From the NCBI RefSeq assembly GCF_002072105.2, contig NZ_MTBC01000004.1, positions 282,913-346,912 on the forward strand: a DNA stretch of 64,000 nucleotides. Direction: 5' to 3'. Made by a program: the position numbers and the translations under genes. Positions within the stretch are counted from its first letter, which is position 1. Each line of letters begins with the position of its first letter. A model generated the notes under the pieces. That model saw only the letters and a program-made list of their open reading frames with translations, was not told the DNA's origin and made no database searches. The stretch comes from Croceivirga radicis (lineage in GTDB: Bacteria > Bacteroidota > Bacteroidia > Flavobacteriales > Flavobacteriaceae). Below, piece after piece: positions 36,701 through 47,000 of this stretch.

Positions 36701-37826
36701 TATATACATAACCTCCAATTATTGCATTAGCTTGAGACCTGTTAAATGCAACTAAAGGTGTTTCATGTGGCATGTTGTTTAATAAACTAGGTACACAAGA
36801 GGTTTTAGGACCGGAAAAAGCTTCGAACAGAGGCCAACCGTAGTTTTTGCCACTATCTAATACATTAATCTCTTCAAAACTACTTTCTCCCACTTCACCA
36901 ATGTAAAATTTTCCCGTTTGGGTATCCTTGGTCATCCTATGTGGATTTCTATGCCCTATGGAATAATATTCTTCAAAGTTTTCACCACTTATATCTAAAA
37001 ATGGATTATCATTTGGTATATAATAGTGTCTTCCCGTAAATTCGTCGGCATTACCTACGTCATCAGGCATGGTTCTTCTAGGAATATGGCTTTTTAATGC
37101 ATTCATATCTACATCTAACCGTAAAACGCCTCCATCTAAATTATTGGTGATATCTTGTGCGTTCTTATAAGCGGCTTGATCACCGGTACTTAAATATAAA
37201 AATCCATCATTACCAAATTCCATGCCACCTCCTCTATGAGTTGTATTATACATTCTTATTTTAAACAAGGATTCTTTCGTATTAGGTATGTAGGAGAGTG
37301 TATTTGGATTTACCTCAAAGCGGTCCAGTTTCAAATAATTGCCGTGAAAACGTTCTAGTCCACAAGAAAAGCCTAAGGGACCTTCCAAAGTATTATCTGC
37401 AGATTTGGTTGTATAATAGACAAAAAAATAATTATACCCTTCAGTACCAAACTTGGGATGAATGGCCAACCCGAGGAAACCGCCATCCCAAACCACGCCC
37501 ACTTCTTGAGTTAAATCTATTACCAACTCTTTTTGGGTAGTTTGTTCTTGATTTTCAAACCAATATACTAATCCATCCCTTTGCCCAACAACAATTTTAG
37601 ATTGGTTGGGAACTATATTAAAATTAAGAGGTGAATTAAATGTTAAGTGATTAAAAGCGACATCGTAAGGATGATTTGTGATTTCCGTACCAAAAAAAGC
37701 ACCATTTAAATATTTACCTATTGGTTCTGCTTCTGTTAGTCCAGGGCCGTTGAAAATTACTTTAAACCCAAATAAACCTAATAACAAAATCAGAAACGAG
37801 ATCCATTGGAGGGAATAACGTTTCAT
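33744..37826 (-). CDS. secreted PQQ-type sugar dehydrogenase-diheme cytochrome-malectin fusion
   Basis: A 1360-residue mosaic protein. Start at the ATG at 37826 (a TTG two codons earlier is less likely); the N-terminus is a signal/anchor sequence. Residues about 45-450 form a GSDH/sorbosone dehydrogenase beta-propeller (GHRNPHRMTKD, VGESSFEEINVLDSGKNYGWP). About 460-770 match the SO2930-type diheme cytochrome module: DFWSDGASKRRW, CLTCH near 605 and CAYCH near 688. Two almost identical malectin-like domains (about 774-958 and 1063-1247) flank an Ig-like linker. The C-terminal 95 residues are a T9SS type A sorting domain (VFPNPL...LGSGIHIL). It should be exported to the surface; PQQ and heme loading are inferred. 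Confidence 0.88.
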   Translation of the reverse strand: MKRYSLQWISFLILLLGLFGFKVIFNGPGLTEAEPIGKYLNGAFFGTEITNHPYDVAFNHLTFNSPLNFNIVPNQSKIVVGQRDGLVYWFENQEQTTQKELVIDLTQEVGVVWDGGFLGLAIHPKFGTEGYNYFFVYYTTKSADNTLEGPLGFSCGLERFHGNYLKLDRFEVNPNTLSYIPNTKESLFKIRMYNTTHRGGGMEFGNDGFLYLSTGDQAAYKNAQDITNNLDGGVLRLDVDMNALKSHIPRRTMPDDVGNADEFTGRHYYIPNDNPFLDISGENFEEYYSIGHRNPHRMTKDTQTGKFYIGEVGESSFEEINVLDSGKNYGWPLFEAFSGPKTSCVPSLLNNMPHETPLVAFNRSQANAIIGGYVYRGSSIPSLYGKYICADYGNGEEIWAVDIQTGSFELLGNFLPENIISFGQDSAGELYFLKQGNNVKLYKLKSSTPDYNNIPTTLSEVGAFSDLETLTPIEGLIPFKLIDDFWSDGASKRRWMAIPNNGNHDTANEQIQFSELGAWSFPTGSVLIKHFDYPVNENNPQITQKMETRFSVKGEDGSFYFYTYRWNEAGTEAYLEQSGFDREIRITTKNGTTKTVNWHYPDNSECLTCHNSNSGGTLGTRTRYLNTTYDYSSKGGEIGNQLVTLSALGILNEVIDDTKADTYLTHTSIDNPTASTADKARSYLDLNCAYCHQPGTGNRGDFDLQSFLDLNQTNLLQAGVNTPLNIANDEAILKSGQPNKSILFHRLNSLDENTMMPPLAKSQLDAKGLALIEKWITELDGTVPTVPALHYRINASGPMVLATDGGPDWQAGAGGGAQDMGGYQVSSGRLGGNNSNVSYANRDVSIPSWMSAATYEGLFRNERWDDGIAPELSYDFPLPNGTYQVNLYMGNWCSCTSEVGERVFDVSMEGGVVHSKVDLVALFGHRSGGMLGHRVTVSDGELNLEFLHVTENPLVNAIEIYSLDTVPTPFPDPLQVSAVPDQLSKEGDAVSLRLSATGGDPASGITFAASGLPTGLAMQSTTGIISGTLSNQGSIGGPQMDGLHTVVVTVTRGTETVQTEFEWRVTELDGTVPTIPALHYRINASGPMVLATDGGPDWQAGAGGGAQDMGGYQVSSGRLGGNNSNVSYANRDVSIPSWMSAATYEGLFRNERWDDGIAPELSYDFPLPNGTYQVNLYMGNWCSCTSEVGERVFDVSMEGGVVHSKVDLVALFGHRSGGMLGHRVTVSDGELNLEFLHVTENPLVNAIEIKAIDNDTGIMLKSKVVLEEKEEAIQSLSVFPNPLALGGQLNVRLPQEITNRTIYFDLFSAAGQLVNTGNLHKTYKNNYTTILRTGLGSGIHILVLKLQDGTVLGTKHLLLR
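34084..34636. repeat. malectin-domain DNA repeat, copy 2
   Basis: This 553-bp stretch recurs at 34951-35503 at an offset of 867 bp. By eye only about four to six bases differ (for example ggagagctcc versus ggaaagctcc), so the copies are nearly identical. The DNA is GC-rich: a 60-base sample of the module (35041-35100) has 34 G/C, against 14 in 36961-37020 of the same gene. Confidence 0.9.
34951..35503. repeat. malectin-domain DNA repeat, copy 1
   Basis: Partner of 34084-34636. The repeat boundary on the N-terminal side falls within the codons for TELDG, which occur both at the end of the cytochrome module (KWITELDG) and at the end of the Ig-like linker (WRVTELDG), and may have been the homology used for duplication. 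Composition drops back to AT-rich immediately beyond 35503. Confidence 0.9.
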
Positions 37827-37856
37827 GCACAAATTTTTAAAGTTATCAGGGAAACC

Positions 37857-37877
37857 GTAAGTAAGTTAAATACTTAC
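37857..37877. other. short perfect inverted repeat in the 5' leader
   Basis: Arms gtaagta/tacttac with a 7-nt loop lie 31 bp upstream of the malectin-fusion start codon, within a 278-bp AT-rich divergent spacer (37827-38104). It may be an operator or a leader hairpin. Nothing else in the spacer is convincing. Confidence 0.3.
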
Positions 37878-38104
37878 TTCAAAAATTAACTTGACAGCAT
37901 TCTCTAAAATCGATGAACTACAGTTAAATACGATAAATTACAAAATAAGGAACTATTAGAACTAGTTTATCCCTATAATTAAGTGATGAATTAAATAAAA
38001 CAGCAGCTTATGTGCATAATAGTGTAGTTTAACGAGTAAAATAAACCCCATGAACAAATTTGATTTCCTTTACTAAATATTCCCCTTCAAATAAATTAAA
38101 CAAG

Positions 38105-38596
38105 ATGCTAAAAATTAATGTGTTTAAAACAACATTTTTTAAATTTTTAATTGTCGGAGGTACAGGAGCAGTTATAAACCTTGTGGTTTATGCCGTTTTA
38201 ATAAATTTTGATGTACATTATCTATTAGCATCATTAACTTCTTTTATGATTGCTGTTACGAGTAACTATTATTTTAATTCTAAATGGACTTTTAAAAATA
38301 GGGCACAACACAAATCTTATTTTAAAAAGTATTATGAATTTGTTGGGATAAGTAGTTTAAATCTTTTAACCAATCTTCTTTTTCTAACCATTACTTTATG
38401 GTATTTAGAAAACAATAGTAGTATTGCTAATATGCTTGTTACTAATCTTAAAGAATACTTAAACAAAGAACCAGATTTTTACAATAAAATAATTGCTCAG
38501 ATTGTAGGGATTGGATTTGCCACTGTATTAAATTATTTAGGCAATAAATTTATAACATTTAAAAACGAGAATAGAGAACACTATATTAATTCTTAA
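38105..38596 (+). CDS. GtrA-family membrane protein
   Basis: A 163-residue protein with four hydrophobic segments, typical of GtrA, which is thought to move undecaprenyl-phosphate-linked sugars across the inner membrane. FLIVGGTGAVINLVVYAVLI near the N-terminus, SNYYFNSKWTFKN near 56 and GFATVLNYLGNKFITFKN at the end are family marks. The ATG at 38105 is chosen; an in-frame TTG 15 codons earlier adds a polar stretch without similarity. It is 1 bp from the DPM-synthase-like gene, the usual partner supplying the polyprenyl-phosphate sugar. Confidence 0.88.
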   Translation: MLKINVFKTTFFKFLIVGGTGAVINLVVYAVLINFDVHYLLASLTSFMIAVTSNYYFNSKWTFKNRAQHKSYFKKYYEFVGISSLNLLTNLLFLTITLWYLENNSSIANMLVTNLKEYLNKEPDFYNKIIAQIVGIGFATVLNYLGNKFITFKNENREHYINS

Positions 38597-38597
38597 T

Positions 38598-39374
38598 ATG
38601 AAAAAGACTGTACTAATTATTATACCTACGTATAATGAAAAGGATAATATAAATGAAATCTTATCTAAGGTATTTGCTGAACAAAACAACTTGGACGAAC
38701 ACCTATTGCATGTTCTAATAGTAGATGATAATTCTCCAGACGGAACCGCAGCTGTAGTGAATTCTCTAATGAAAGTTACTTATAGAGATAAACTCTTCAT
38801 TTTAAACAGGCCGGGCAAACTGGGTTTGGGTACGGCTTACATCACAGGTTTTAAATGGGCATTGAAGGCCAATTATGATTTAATTTTTGAAATGGACGCA
38901 GATTTGTCACATGATCCAAAATACCTTCCTGAGTTCCTAAAAAAGTCTGAAAAAGCAGACTTGGTGTTAGGAACTAGATATATGCCAGGCGGTGGCGTTG
39001 TAAATTGGGGCAAACACAGAATTTTAATAAGTAAAGGCGGAAATATTTATTCTAAGCTAATACTAGGGCTACCCTACAGGGATTTAACCGGGGGATATAA
39101 GTGCTTTTCTAACAAAGTATTAAGAACATTAGATTTGGATAATATTATGTCTAATGGATATGCCTTTCAAATTGAATTAACTTACAGAACACACCTATTG
39201 GGTTATTCAATAAAAGAGACACCTATAGTATTTCACGATCGTATAGCTGGAAAATCTAAACTATCTAATACAGTTTTTTCAGAAGCGGTTAAAAATATTA
39301 TTCTTTTACGCCTTCAAAAAAAGCGCTTACCCAAAAAAAAGAAGGTAAACACTAAATTCGTTACCGTTAGCTAG
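38598..39374 (+). CDS. polyprenol-phosphate mannosyltransferase-like GT2
   Basis: A 258-residue GT2 enzyme resembling dolichol-phosphate mannose synthase, making a polyprenyl-phosphate hexose on the cytoplasmic side. IIPTYNEKDNINEIL is at 8-22, the metal motif EMDADLSHDP near 98, GTRYMPGG near 124, LTGGYKCF near 160 and FQIELTYR near 195. No C-terminal membrane segments are present, consistent with a separate GtrA partner. The GT39-like membrane protein facing it could use the lipid-linked sugar. Confidence 0.9.
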   Translation: MKKTVLIIIPTYNEKDNINEILSKVFAEQNNLDEHLLHVLIVDDNSPDGTAAVVNSLMKVTYRDKLFILNRPGKLGLGTAYITGFKWALKANYDLIFEMDADLSHDPKYLPEFLKKSEKADLVLGTRYMPGGGVVNWGKHRILISKGGNIYSKLILGLPYRDLTGGYKCFSNKVLRTLDLDNIMSNGYAFQIELTYRTHLLGYSIKETPIVFHDRIAGKSKLSNTVFSEAVKNIILLRLQKKRLPKKKKVNTKFVTVS

Positions 39375-39410
39375 TTGAATTATTCCTTTAAACAATAAAC
39401 GTCTTCAAAT

Positions 39411-39430
39411 AGGGCTATTTTGCTAGCCCT
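39411..39430 (+). terminator. intrinsic terminator after the GtrA/DPM pair
   Basis: Arms agggcta/tagccct with a 6-nt loop are followed by seven T residues. The hairpin also contains the stop codon of the convergent GT39-like gene. Confidence 0.75.
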
Positions 39431-40965
39431 TTTTTTGCATAAAGAATATACTTATGAAACTTACCTTCATAGAACTGTTCTTGCTCCATTACCTTAAAAT
39501 AGTTTTTTTCTAGGTTAGCATTTTTATAATCCTTTCCTTTTTGTGTACGCAAAACCACAAAATCAGTTATAGCCTCAGAAACATAGTAATTTAAAGCATC
39601 TACATCATGAGGATATACATCATAATCGAAATTATGCTTCATAAAATAGTACGTTATGGGCGTTTTGGAAGCGGTATGGTATAACCCAACATCTAAGAAC
39701 CCATAGTTTAATAAGGTAGATTCTGGATAAGCTTGTACATGCTCGGCAAAAGCATATTGAAACAAAACTTTCTTTTTAGTACCCATTAGATATCTATTGT
39801 GATGAAAGAAAAACATGACTATTGATAAGGATACCAAAGATATAATGCTATACAGCCAGATATTTTTTAAGGAATTGAAATATGAAAACCTATCTAGTTG
39901 AATAAAGAGAGTAATAATTCCAAATAGAATAAATGGGGTCATGATTTGAAAATAATAATCATGTCTTACCCCACCACCATAAACGGAAAAGTATAAAAAC
40001 AAAAATGGTACCAGCAAACCAAACCTAACCCAAGGGTCCGATTCTATTTTTTTAGAAAAAAAGAATTTAAAAAGTCCAAATAATAAAACTACGGCAAACC
40101 AAGGATTTTGAACAAAATATACCAAAACAACCTTACCTGTCATAGTTACCAAATTATTTAGTAGACCTTGTGAACTAGTATAGTACTTGATATTTGTATA
40201 GAAGTAGACATTAAAAAAGTCATGTAATCCATTATGGATTGAAAAGTAAACTATCCAAGGTATTCCAGATATTACCATACCAGATAAAAACAGAAATGAA
40301 AACTGTATTGTTTTTCGGTATTGTTTCATATAAATACAATAAGCCAATAAAACTACCATCCAACCAAACCAATAACCAATCATAGAATACTTGATCAAAA
40401 TAACACTACCCGCAAAAATTCCATTTATGATAAGAACAGAAGGCGAGACATTAAGTTTGGAATTACTCTTAAGTATTTTAGCTAGATAGTACATGCTGAT
40501 ACCCAAGAGAGGAACACAATATTCTTCTGCACTATCCCCGTGCAAAAAATTCTTAATAAACAAGATTAAGAACCCAGCTAAAGTTGTAGCCAGTAACAGA
40601 TACTTTTCCTTAATATATAGGCCAATAAATTTTTGGGCAAAGATTAAAAATACTGTAAAAGCAATCCATTCCATTAAGAATACACCTATAAACGATTCTT
40701 TTGAAATTGTAGCTGCTAAGGCATGGATAAAATACAGTAAAGGGCCTTTTTGCTCAAATATATCTTTGTAAACAATTAAACCCTCTAGCATAGCCTTACC
40801 TACAGTAAATATTGCATTTGCATCTACCCAATCATTTATAGGGTATAAGGGAGATGATTTAGTAGCTATCAACAAAAACAGAAAAGCAACAAAAGAGGGA
40901 ATAAAAAACTTCTTTATATAGGCCATGTTACAAAAGATAGGATTAAAAGTTGATTTATTAGGCAT
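39415..40965 (-). CDS. GT39/ArnT-like membrane glycosyltransferase
   Basis: A polytopic membrane protein of 516 residues (503 if translation begins at the second ATG, at 40926, which fits the hydrophobic N-terminus slightly better). About ten hydrophobic segments; the first periplasmic loop has NDWVDANAIFTVGKAMLEG followed by YKDIFEQKGPLLYFIHAL, the acidic loop pattern of the PMT/ArnT-like C-type glycosyltransferases that take sugars from polyprenyl phosphates. The last 120 residues form a soluble periplasmic domain. With GtrA and the DPM-like enzyme it may form a three-gene glycosylation unit, perhaps for secreted proteins; the acceptor is unknown. Confidence 0.75.
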   Translation of the reverse strand: MPNKSTFNPIFCNMAYIKKFFIPSFVAFLFLLIATKSSPLYPINDWVDANAIFTVGKAMLEGLIVYKDIFEQKGPLLYFIHALAATISKESFIGVFLMEWIAFTVFLIFAQKFIGLYIKEKYLLLATTLAGFLILFIKNFLHGDSAEEYCVPLLGISMYYLAKILKSNSKLNVSPSVLIINGIFAGSVILIKYSMIGYWFGWMVVLLAYCIYMKQYRKTIQFSFLFLSGMVISGIPWIVYFSIHNGLHDFFNVYFYTNIKYYTSSQGLLNNLVTMTGKVVLVYFVQNPWFAVVLLFGLFKFFFSKKIESDPWVRFGLLVPFLFLYFSVYGGGVRHDYYFQIMTPFILFGIITLFIQLDRFSYFNSLKNIWLYSIISLVSLSIVMFFFHHNRYLMGTKKKVLFQYAFAEHVQAYPESTLLNYGFLDVGLYHTASKTPITYYFMKHNFDYDVYPHDVDALNYYVSEAITDFVVLRTQKGKDYKNANLEKNYFKVMEQEQFYEGKFHKYILYAKKGLAK

Positions 40966-41008
40966 TAGATTATTTATCGCATTTAAAAATGATGTATCCT
41001 TAAAATAA

Positions 41009-41030
41009 AAAAGGAGCGTTAGCTCCTTTT
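41009..41030 (-). terminator. intrinsic terminator of the 2158-residue gene
   Basis: Arms aaaaggagc/gctcctttt with the loop gtta, directly after the stop codon; on the minus strand the hairpin is followed by a T-rich tract. Confidence 0.8.
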
Positions 41031-41035
41031 CATTT

Positions 41036-44000
41036 TTAATTATCTACTAAAATTCTCTTAACAACAGGCTCCCTATTATTAAACATAATGGTTAAATAAT
41101 AAATCTCATTACGTAATCTTGAAATGGGAACTGTGTATTCGTTATCATTTCTAAATAATTGAGCAGGATCATAATTACCTAAGAGTCTTCCTGCACCATC
41201 ATGCAATAAGAATCTTGTAATATAAAAATCATCCTGTAAATCGTTAACATATAATGTTGTATTGCCTTCAGAAGCAGGATTAGGTGAAATAATAAATTTT
41301 GCTTCATCAACCGAATTTGTTTCATTTTCCAATACGACAATAGTCAATTCAGCTATATCATTTAATCCCTCTCCATCAGTTACCGTTAATGTCACATTAT
41401 AAGTCCCTACTTCGTTAAATACATAAGAAGGGTTAACTTCGGAAGAAGTACCACCATCCCCAAAATTCCATTCATATTTTGCAATTGAAACATCATCAAT
41501 AGAATTATCACCAGTAAATAAAACTGTCAATGGTGTTTCACCTTCGGATACATTTGAACTCGCGACTGCGACAGGTGCGGTATTTACGGGGTCTATTACC
41601 GTAATAATTAATTCAGTGGTTCCTATTAATCCAGCAGCATCAGTTACCGTAAGTACAACGGTATATTCCCCTGCCATAGTAAATGAATGGCTTGGATTTA
41701 CTTCTGTTGAACTATTACCATCACCAAAATCCCATAGATAATCAACTATCTCAACATCATCCGTAGAATTGCTTCCTGTGAAATTTACCATCAATGGTGC
41801 TTCTCCTGAGGTAACATCTGCACTAGACACAGCCACCGGTGCCATATTTTCCGGTTCGGTAACTAAAATAATTAATTCAGCTGTATCCGTTAGGCCTTCG
41901 CCATCGGTTACTTTAAGCACAACGGTATATTCTCCTGCCGTAATAAATGAATGGCTTGGATTTACTTCTGTTGAAATATTACCATCACCAAAATCCCATA
42001 GATAATCAACTATCTCAACATCATCCGTAGAATTGCTTCCTGTGAAATTTACCATCAATGGTGCTTCTCCTGAGGTGACATCTGCATTAGATACAGCCAC
42101 CGGTGCCATATTTTCCGGTTCGGTAACTAGAATAATTAATTCAGCTGTATCCGTTAGGCCTTCGCCATCGGTTACTGTAAGCACAACGGTATATTCCCCT
42201 GCCGTAATAAATGAATGGCTTGGATTTACTTCTGTTGAACTATTACCATCACCAAAATCCCATAGATAATCAACTATCTCAACATCATCCGTAGAATTGC
42301 TTCCTGTGAAATTTACCATCAATGGTGCTTCTCCAGTTGTAATATCTGAGGTTGCAATAGCAATCGGATTTGAGTTAACCGTTATGGTTAATTCTGCAGT
42401 GGAAGTACTACCAAAATCATCAGTTACTGTTAACACTACTGTATAGATACCCTGATTTGCGAATATATGAGTGGGATCCGCTTCTGATGATGTATCGCCA
42501 TCTCCAAAGTCCCATAGGTAATTCACTATACCTTGATCATCCGTAGAGTTGCTTCCTATAAAATTAACCGTTAATGGTGGGTTGCCAGCCAATACATCTG
42601 CAGATATTACTGCATTGGGTGTTCCGTTAACCGTAATTGTTATTTCTGCCATATCTGTAGCTGAATTAGCGTCAGTTACGACTAAGGTAGCAGTATATTC
42701 TCCTGGTGTTGTATATGTATAAGATGGATTTTGTTCATTAGAAATTGAACCATCTCCAAAATTCCAAGCGTAACTTACTATTCCTACATCATCTGTAGAG
42801 TTGCTACCGATAAAATTAATAGATAGAGGAGCATCTCCAGAGGTAATGTCTGCACTTGCAATTGCCACTGGCGTACCATTAACGGTTACTGTTTGTGGAG
42901 CACTAGTATTTGAGTAACCATCCCCATCCGTAACGCTAAGTGATACTTCAAAAACCCCGGCATCTACATAGGTATATAAAGGATTTATTTCATTACTGAT
43001 ATCACCATTTCCAAAATCCCAATGGTATGTAACAATATCATTTTTATCGTCTGTTGAGTTAGACCCCGTAAACTGTACCGCAAGAGGGGTGTTCCCGGCC
43101 AAAATGTCTGCAGTAGCTATAGCCTCGGGAGCAAATCCGGTAGCTAAAAATTGCCATTTATAAATATCCGTTCCATTATCTTCCGCTATTTCTATATTGC
43201 CGCCAGCTCCTATTGTAACATAATAGCCGCTAAGTTCGCTTATTATATGATACATATTCTCTCCAGCATAAACCAATTTCCATTTTTGTGCATTGGAATT
43301 ATTTCCGGTGTATTGCCATACGTTAGCGCCAACACTTGTATCTGAAAACTGAACATCAAAATATTTATCACTATGTAAAGCCCTTAATTTATAAAGGTCA
43401 TTACCATCATATTCCAAAGCAAAATGTTGATAATTTGAACCATCATATCCTCCAGAAATGAAATTGGTTTCATTTGCCGTCCCTGCCGCTTCTGCCCGTA
43501 TGGTTTCACCGGTTTCTACATTTACCAATCGATATTCACCTTCGCGTGGCGGTCCATTATCACCTCCATCGTTATCAAGGTTTCTTCCATTAAGAGTAGT
43601 TCCGATTCCGGTATAATTAGGGTCTATTAACGGAGCTATGGTAGTTAGTTCTATAAAATATTCTCTAACCCCGTCTACAAGCAAATCATCCTCTCCCGTC
43701 ACCGTGATTTCTTGTGGAATATTCCAATTTGTGGGACTAAAAACTAGGGTTGTAGTAGACAGATTTATTTCATCGGCATCTCCTGTAATAGCTACACCAA
43801 TGGTCACATTGTCTGTGGGTTCTTGGTCTAAGACAACCGCAAACGTCTCTGATTGTCCATCTTCATCTGTAAACAATTGATCCTTATTTGCCGTAATTCC
43901 CGCTAAGCTTGTTAGGCTAGGGTCTACAAACTGCCATCTGTAAATATCGGTACCATCCTCATTATCTACTATAATATTACCTGTTGCATCTATACCCAAA

Positions 44001-47000
44001 TAATAACCACTCAGTACACTTATAATATGATAACTATTAAATCCGGCATCTACAATGGTCCATTTTTGAGCATTGGTACCATTGTTTCTATATTGAATTA
44101 CATTGGCACCTGCATTTGTACTAGAATTGGCAACATCCACTACTTTACCACTGTGAACTGCTTGTAAGTTATATTGTCCGTTTCCAATATAAATTAATTC
44201 AAATTGCTCGTGTGACGCTTGCTCATAACTACCTTGTTGCACATTCCCAAAATCATCAATAGTAGCTCCTAGAAGTTCCATGGTGAGGCCACTAGAAACA
44301 TTTACGATTCTATAAGTCCCAGGATCCGGGGGTGCTATACCACCGCCATCATCATCTGAGTTAGTGCCTTCTAAAATTTTACTAAAACCTTCGTAATCGG
44401 GATCTGCACTTGGCGAGCTTACCTTAACTAAAATTTCATAAGGTTGAGGTCCGTCTACATCGGTGTCATCTAATCCAGTAATGGTAATGGTTTGTGGAAC
44501 ATCCCAATCAAAAGTAGTAAATGTAATTTGATTAGTTGACAAATCAATTTCATCAGTATTTAAAACGGCTTGGATATCAACTGAAATATCTACTGATGGA
44601 GCACTTGCAAGAACAACCGTAAACTCTGCCGCACTTCCGTTTTCGCTAGTAGATACTATTTCTTTATTTAAAACAATGTCTCGTCCCGAAAGGTTTCCTG
44701 GCTCCCTAAACTGCCATTTTACAATGTCTGATCCATCATCAGGTATTACGGCAACATTTCCATCTGGCTGTACGCCTAAAAAATACCCACTTAATTTACT
44801 TATGATATAATATGAATCATTTCCTGCATCTACTAATTGCCATAACTGAGCATCTGTTCCGTTGCCTGCATATTGCCAAACATTGGCACCTGGATTTGTA
44901 TTTGAGCTGGCCACATCCAGATATCGGTTACTATGATCAGCTTTAAATTGATAATACCCTCCCGTAGCATTTTCCAATTCAAAATGCTGGCTATCTAAAA
45001 CCTGATAGGCTCCTTGATCAATATTTCCTTCATTTGTGCCAATACCATCTTCTACTTGTAAAGTGCCTCCTGTCTCAACGTTAACCAATCTATACAAACC
45101 AAAATCTGGTAATTCTGCCTGTGGCGCCAATTGGTTTATCCATGCTTCCAACAATGCCACGCCTGCTTCATCTATTTTTCCTTTTGCTAAAGGAGGCATC
45201 ATAATACTTGGATCTACACTATTGGTCCTATGGTATAAAATACTTTTATTAGCATCACTCGGATAGAGGATTCGCTCTTCTGCGTCTACACCAAGAGGGG
45301 TAAGTATATCAGCGTTTAACAACCCTGTTTGCGCCAAGGTATTTACCAATCTTAAATCAAAATCTGCTCGGTTACCGGTTGCAGGTTGGTGGCAATAAGC
45401 ACAATTTAAATCTAAATAAGAACGGGCTTTCTCTTCCAAGCTCGCGGCATTATCATTAATAGAAGTGTGCGTTAAAAAATTAGGAGTGTCCGTATCAGTT
45501 ATGGTTTCGTTTAAAATACCCAAATGACTAAGCGTAACCAATTGGTTACCCACAACGCCTCCCTTTTCAGAATAATCATAATCTTTATTTAAAAATCTAG
45601 TTCTAGGCCCTAAAGTACCTCCTAGTGCAGGATTATGACAACTAATACACTCACTATTACTTGGATAATGCCAAGTTTCTGTCTTGGTTCCTCCAGTTAA
45701 GGTAGTAACTTGAATGGGTTCATCCCTTCCAATTTCCTGTAACACTGCATCACTTTCATCCGGCAACCATCTATAAGTTAAAAAATAAAAATTTCCGTCT
45801 TGTCCTTTAATAGAAAATCGTGTTTCCACTTTACGAGTAATCGTTGGATCTCTCTCATCTATGGGATAATCAAAATGTTTAATCAGAACTGAACCTACTG
45901 GAAAATCCCAAACCCCATTCTCAGAAAATTGAATTTGTTCAGCAGCAGTATCATGGGCGCCATCGTTGGGTATGGCCATCCAACGTTTTTTTGTAGCTCC
46001 ATCTGACCAAAAAGGGTCAATCATTTCATACGGAATAATACCAGGATTAACTTCTAAAGTCCCTAAATCTGAAAATGCCCCTGTATCAGATAAGTTTTGA
46101 GGCATGCCGGTATAGCTAATGCCCGGGGTGGTCAGTTTATATAAATTTACATCGTTTCCATATTTTAATAGGTACAATTCATTGTCGTATCCTTGACCAA
46201 AGGATATAACATCAGCAGGGGAAAAATTACCTATTATTTCATAAATTCCAGTGGCGATATCAATTGAAAATATTTCATCACCATCTCCGTAATCTGCACA
46301 AATATATTTCCCCTGCAAATCAGGTATCTCACTCCCCCTATATACGTAACCACCAATTATAGAATTTGCATCATCAGGGGCAAAACTGGTTAATGGCCCT
46401 TGATGCGGCATATTATTATACATTTGGGAAATACAGTTAGAATCTACATTGAAAACTGCATCCCCTTCAAAAAACGGCCAACCATAATTTTTACCACTCT
46501 CCAAAATGTTAACCTCCTCATGTGTATTTTCCCCAACCTCACCAATGTACATTGTACCTGTGTCACTATCTTTAGAAATTCTATGTGGATTTCTATGACC
46601 TAGTGAAAAGTATTCCTCAAAGGTATCTCCTGTGGGACTTGGGAATGGATTGTCATTAGGAATAAAATAATATCGGCCAGAAAACTCATCTAATTCACCT
46701 GCACCTGAACTAGCCAACGTTCTAATTGGAGTATGACTAGATAATGGATTCATATCTATATCTAAACGCAAAACACCACCATCCAAATTTTCTGCTATAT
46801 CCTGAGCGTTCCTGTAAGTGGCTTGGTCTCCTGTTGTTATGTACAAGTAGCCATCATTACCAAAAACCATATCTCCTCCTCTATGGGTAGTATTATACAT
46901 TCTTCGCTTAATCATTTGTTGACGACTACCAGGAAGAAATGTCATACTAGTAGGGTCTACTTCAAATCGCTCCAATATCAAGAAATTTCCAAAATACCTT

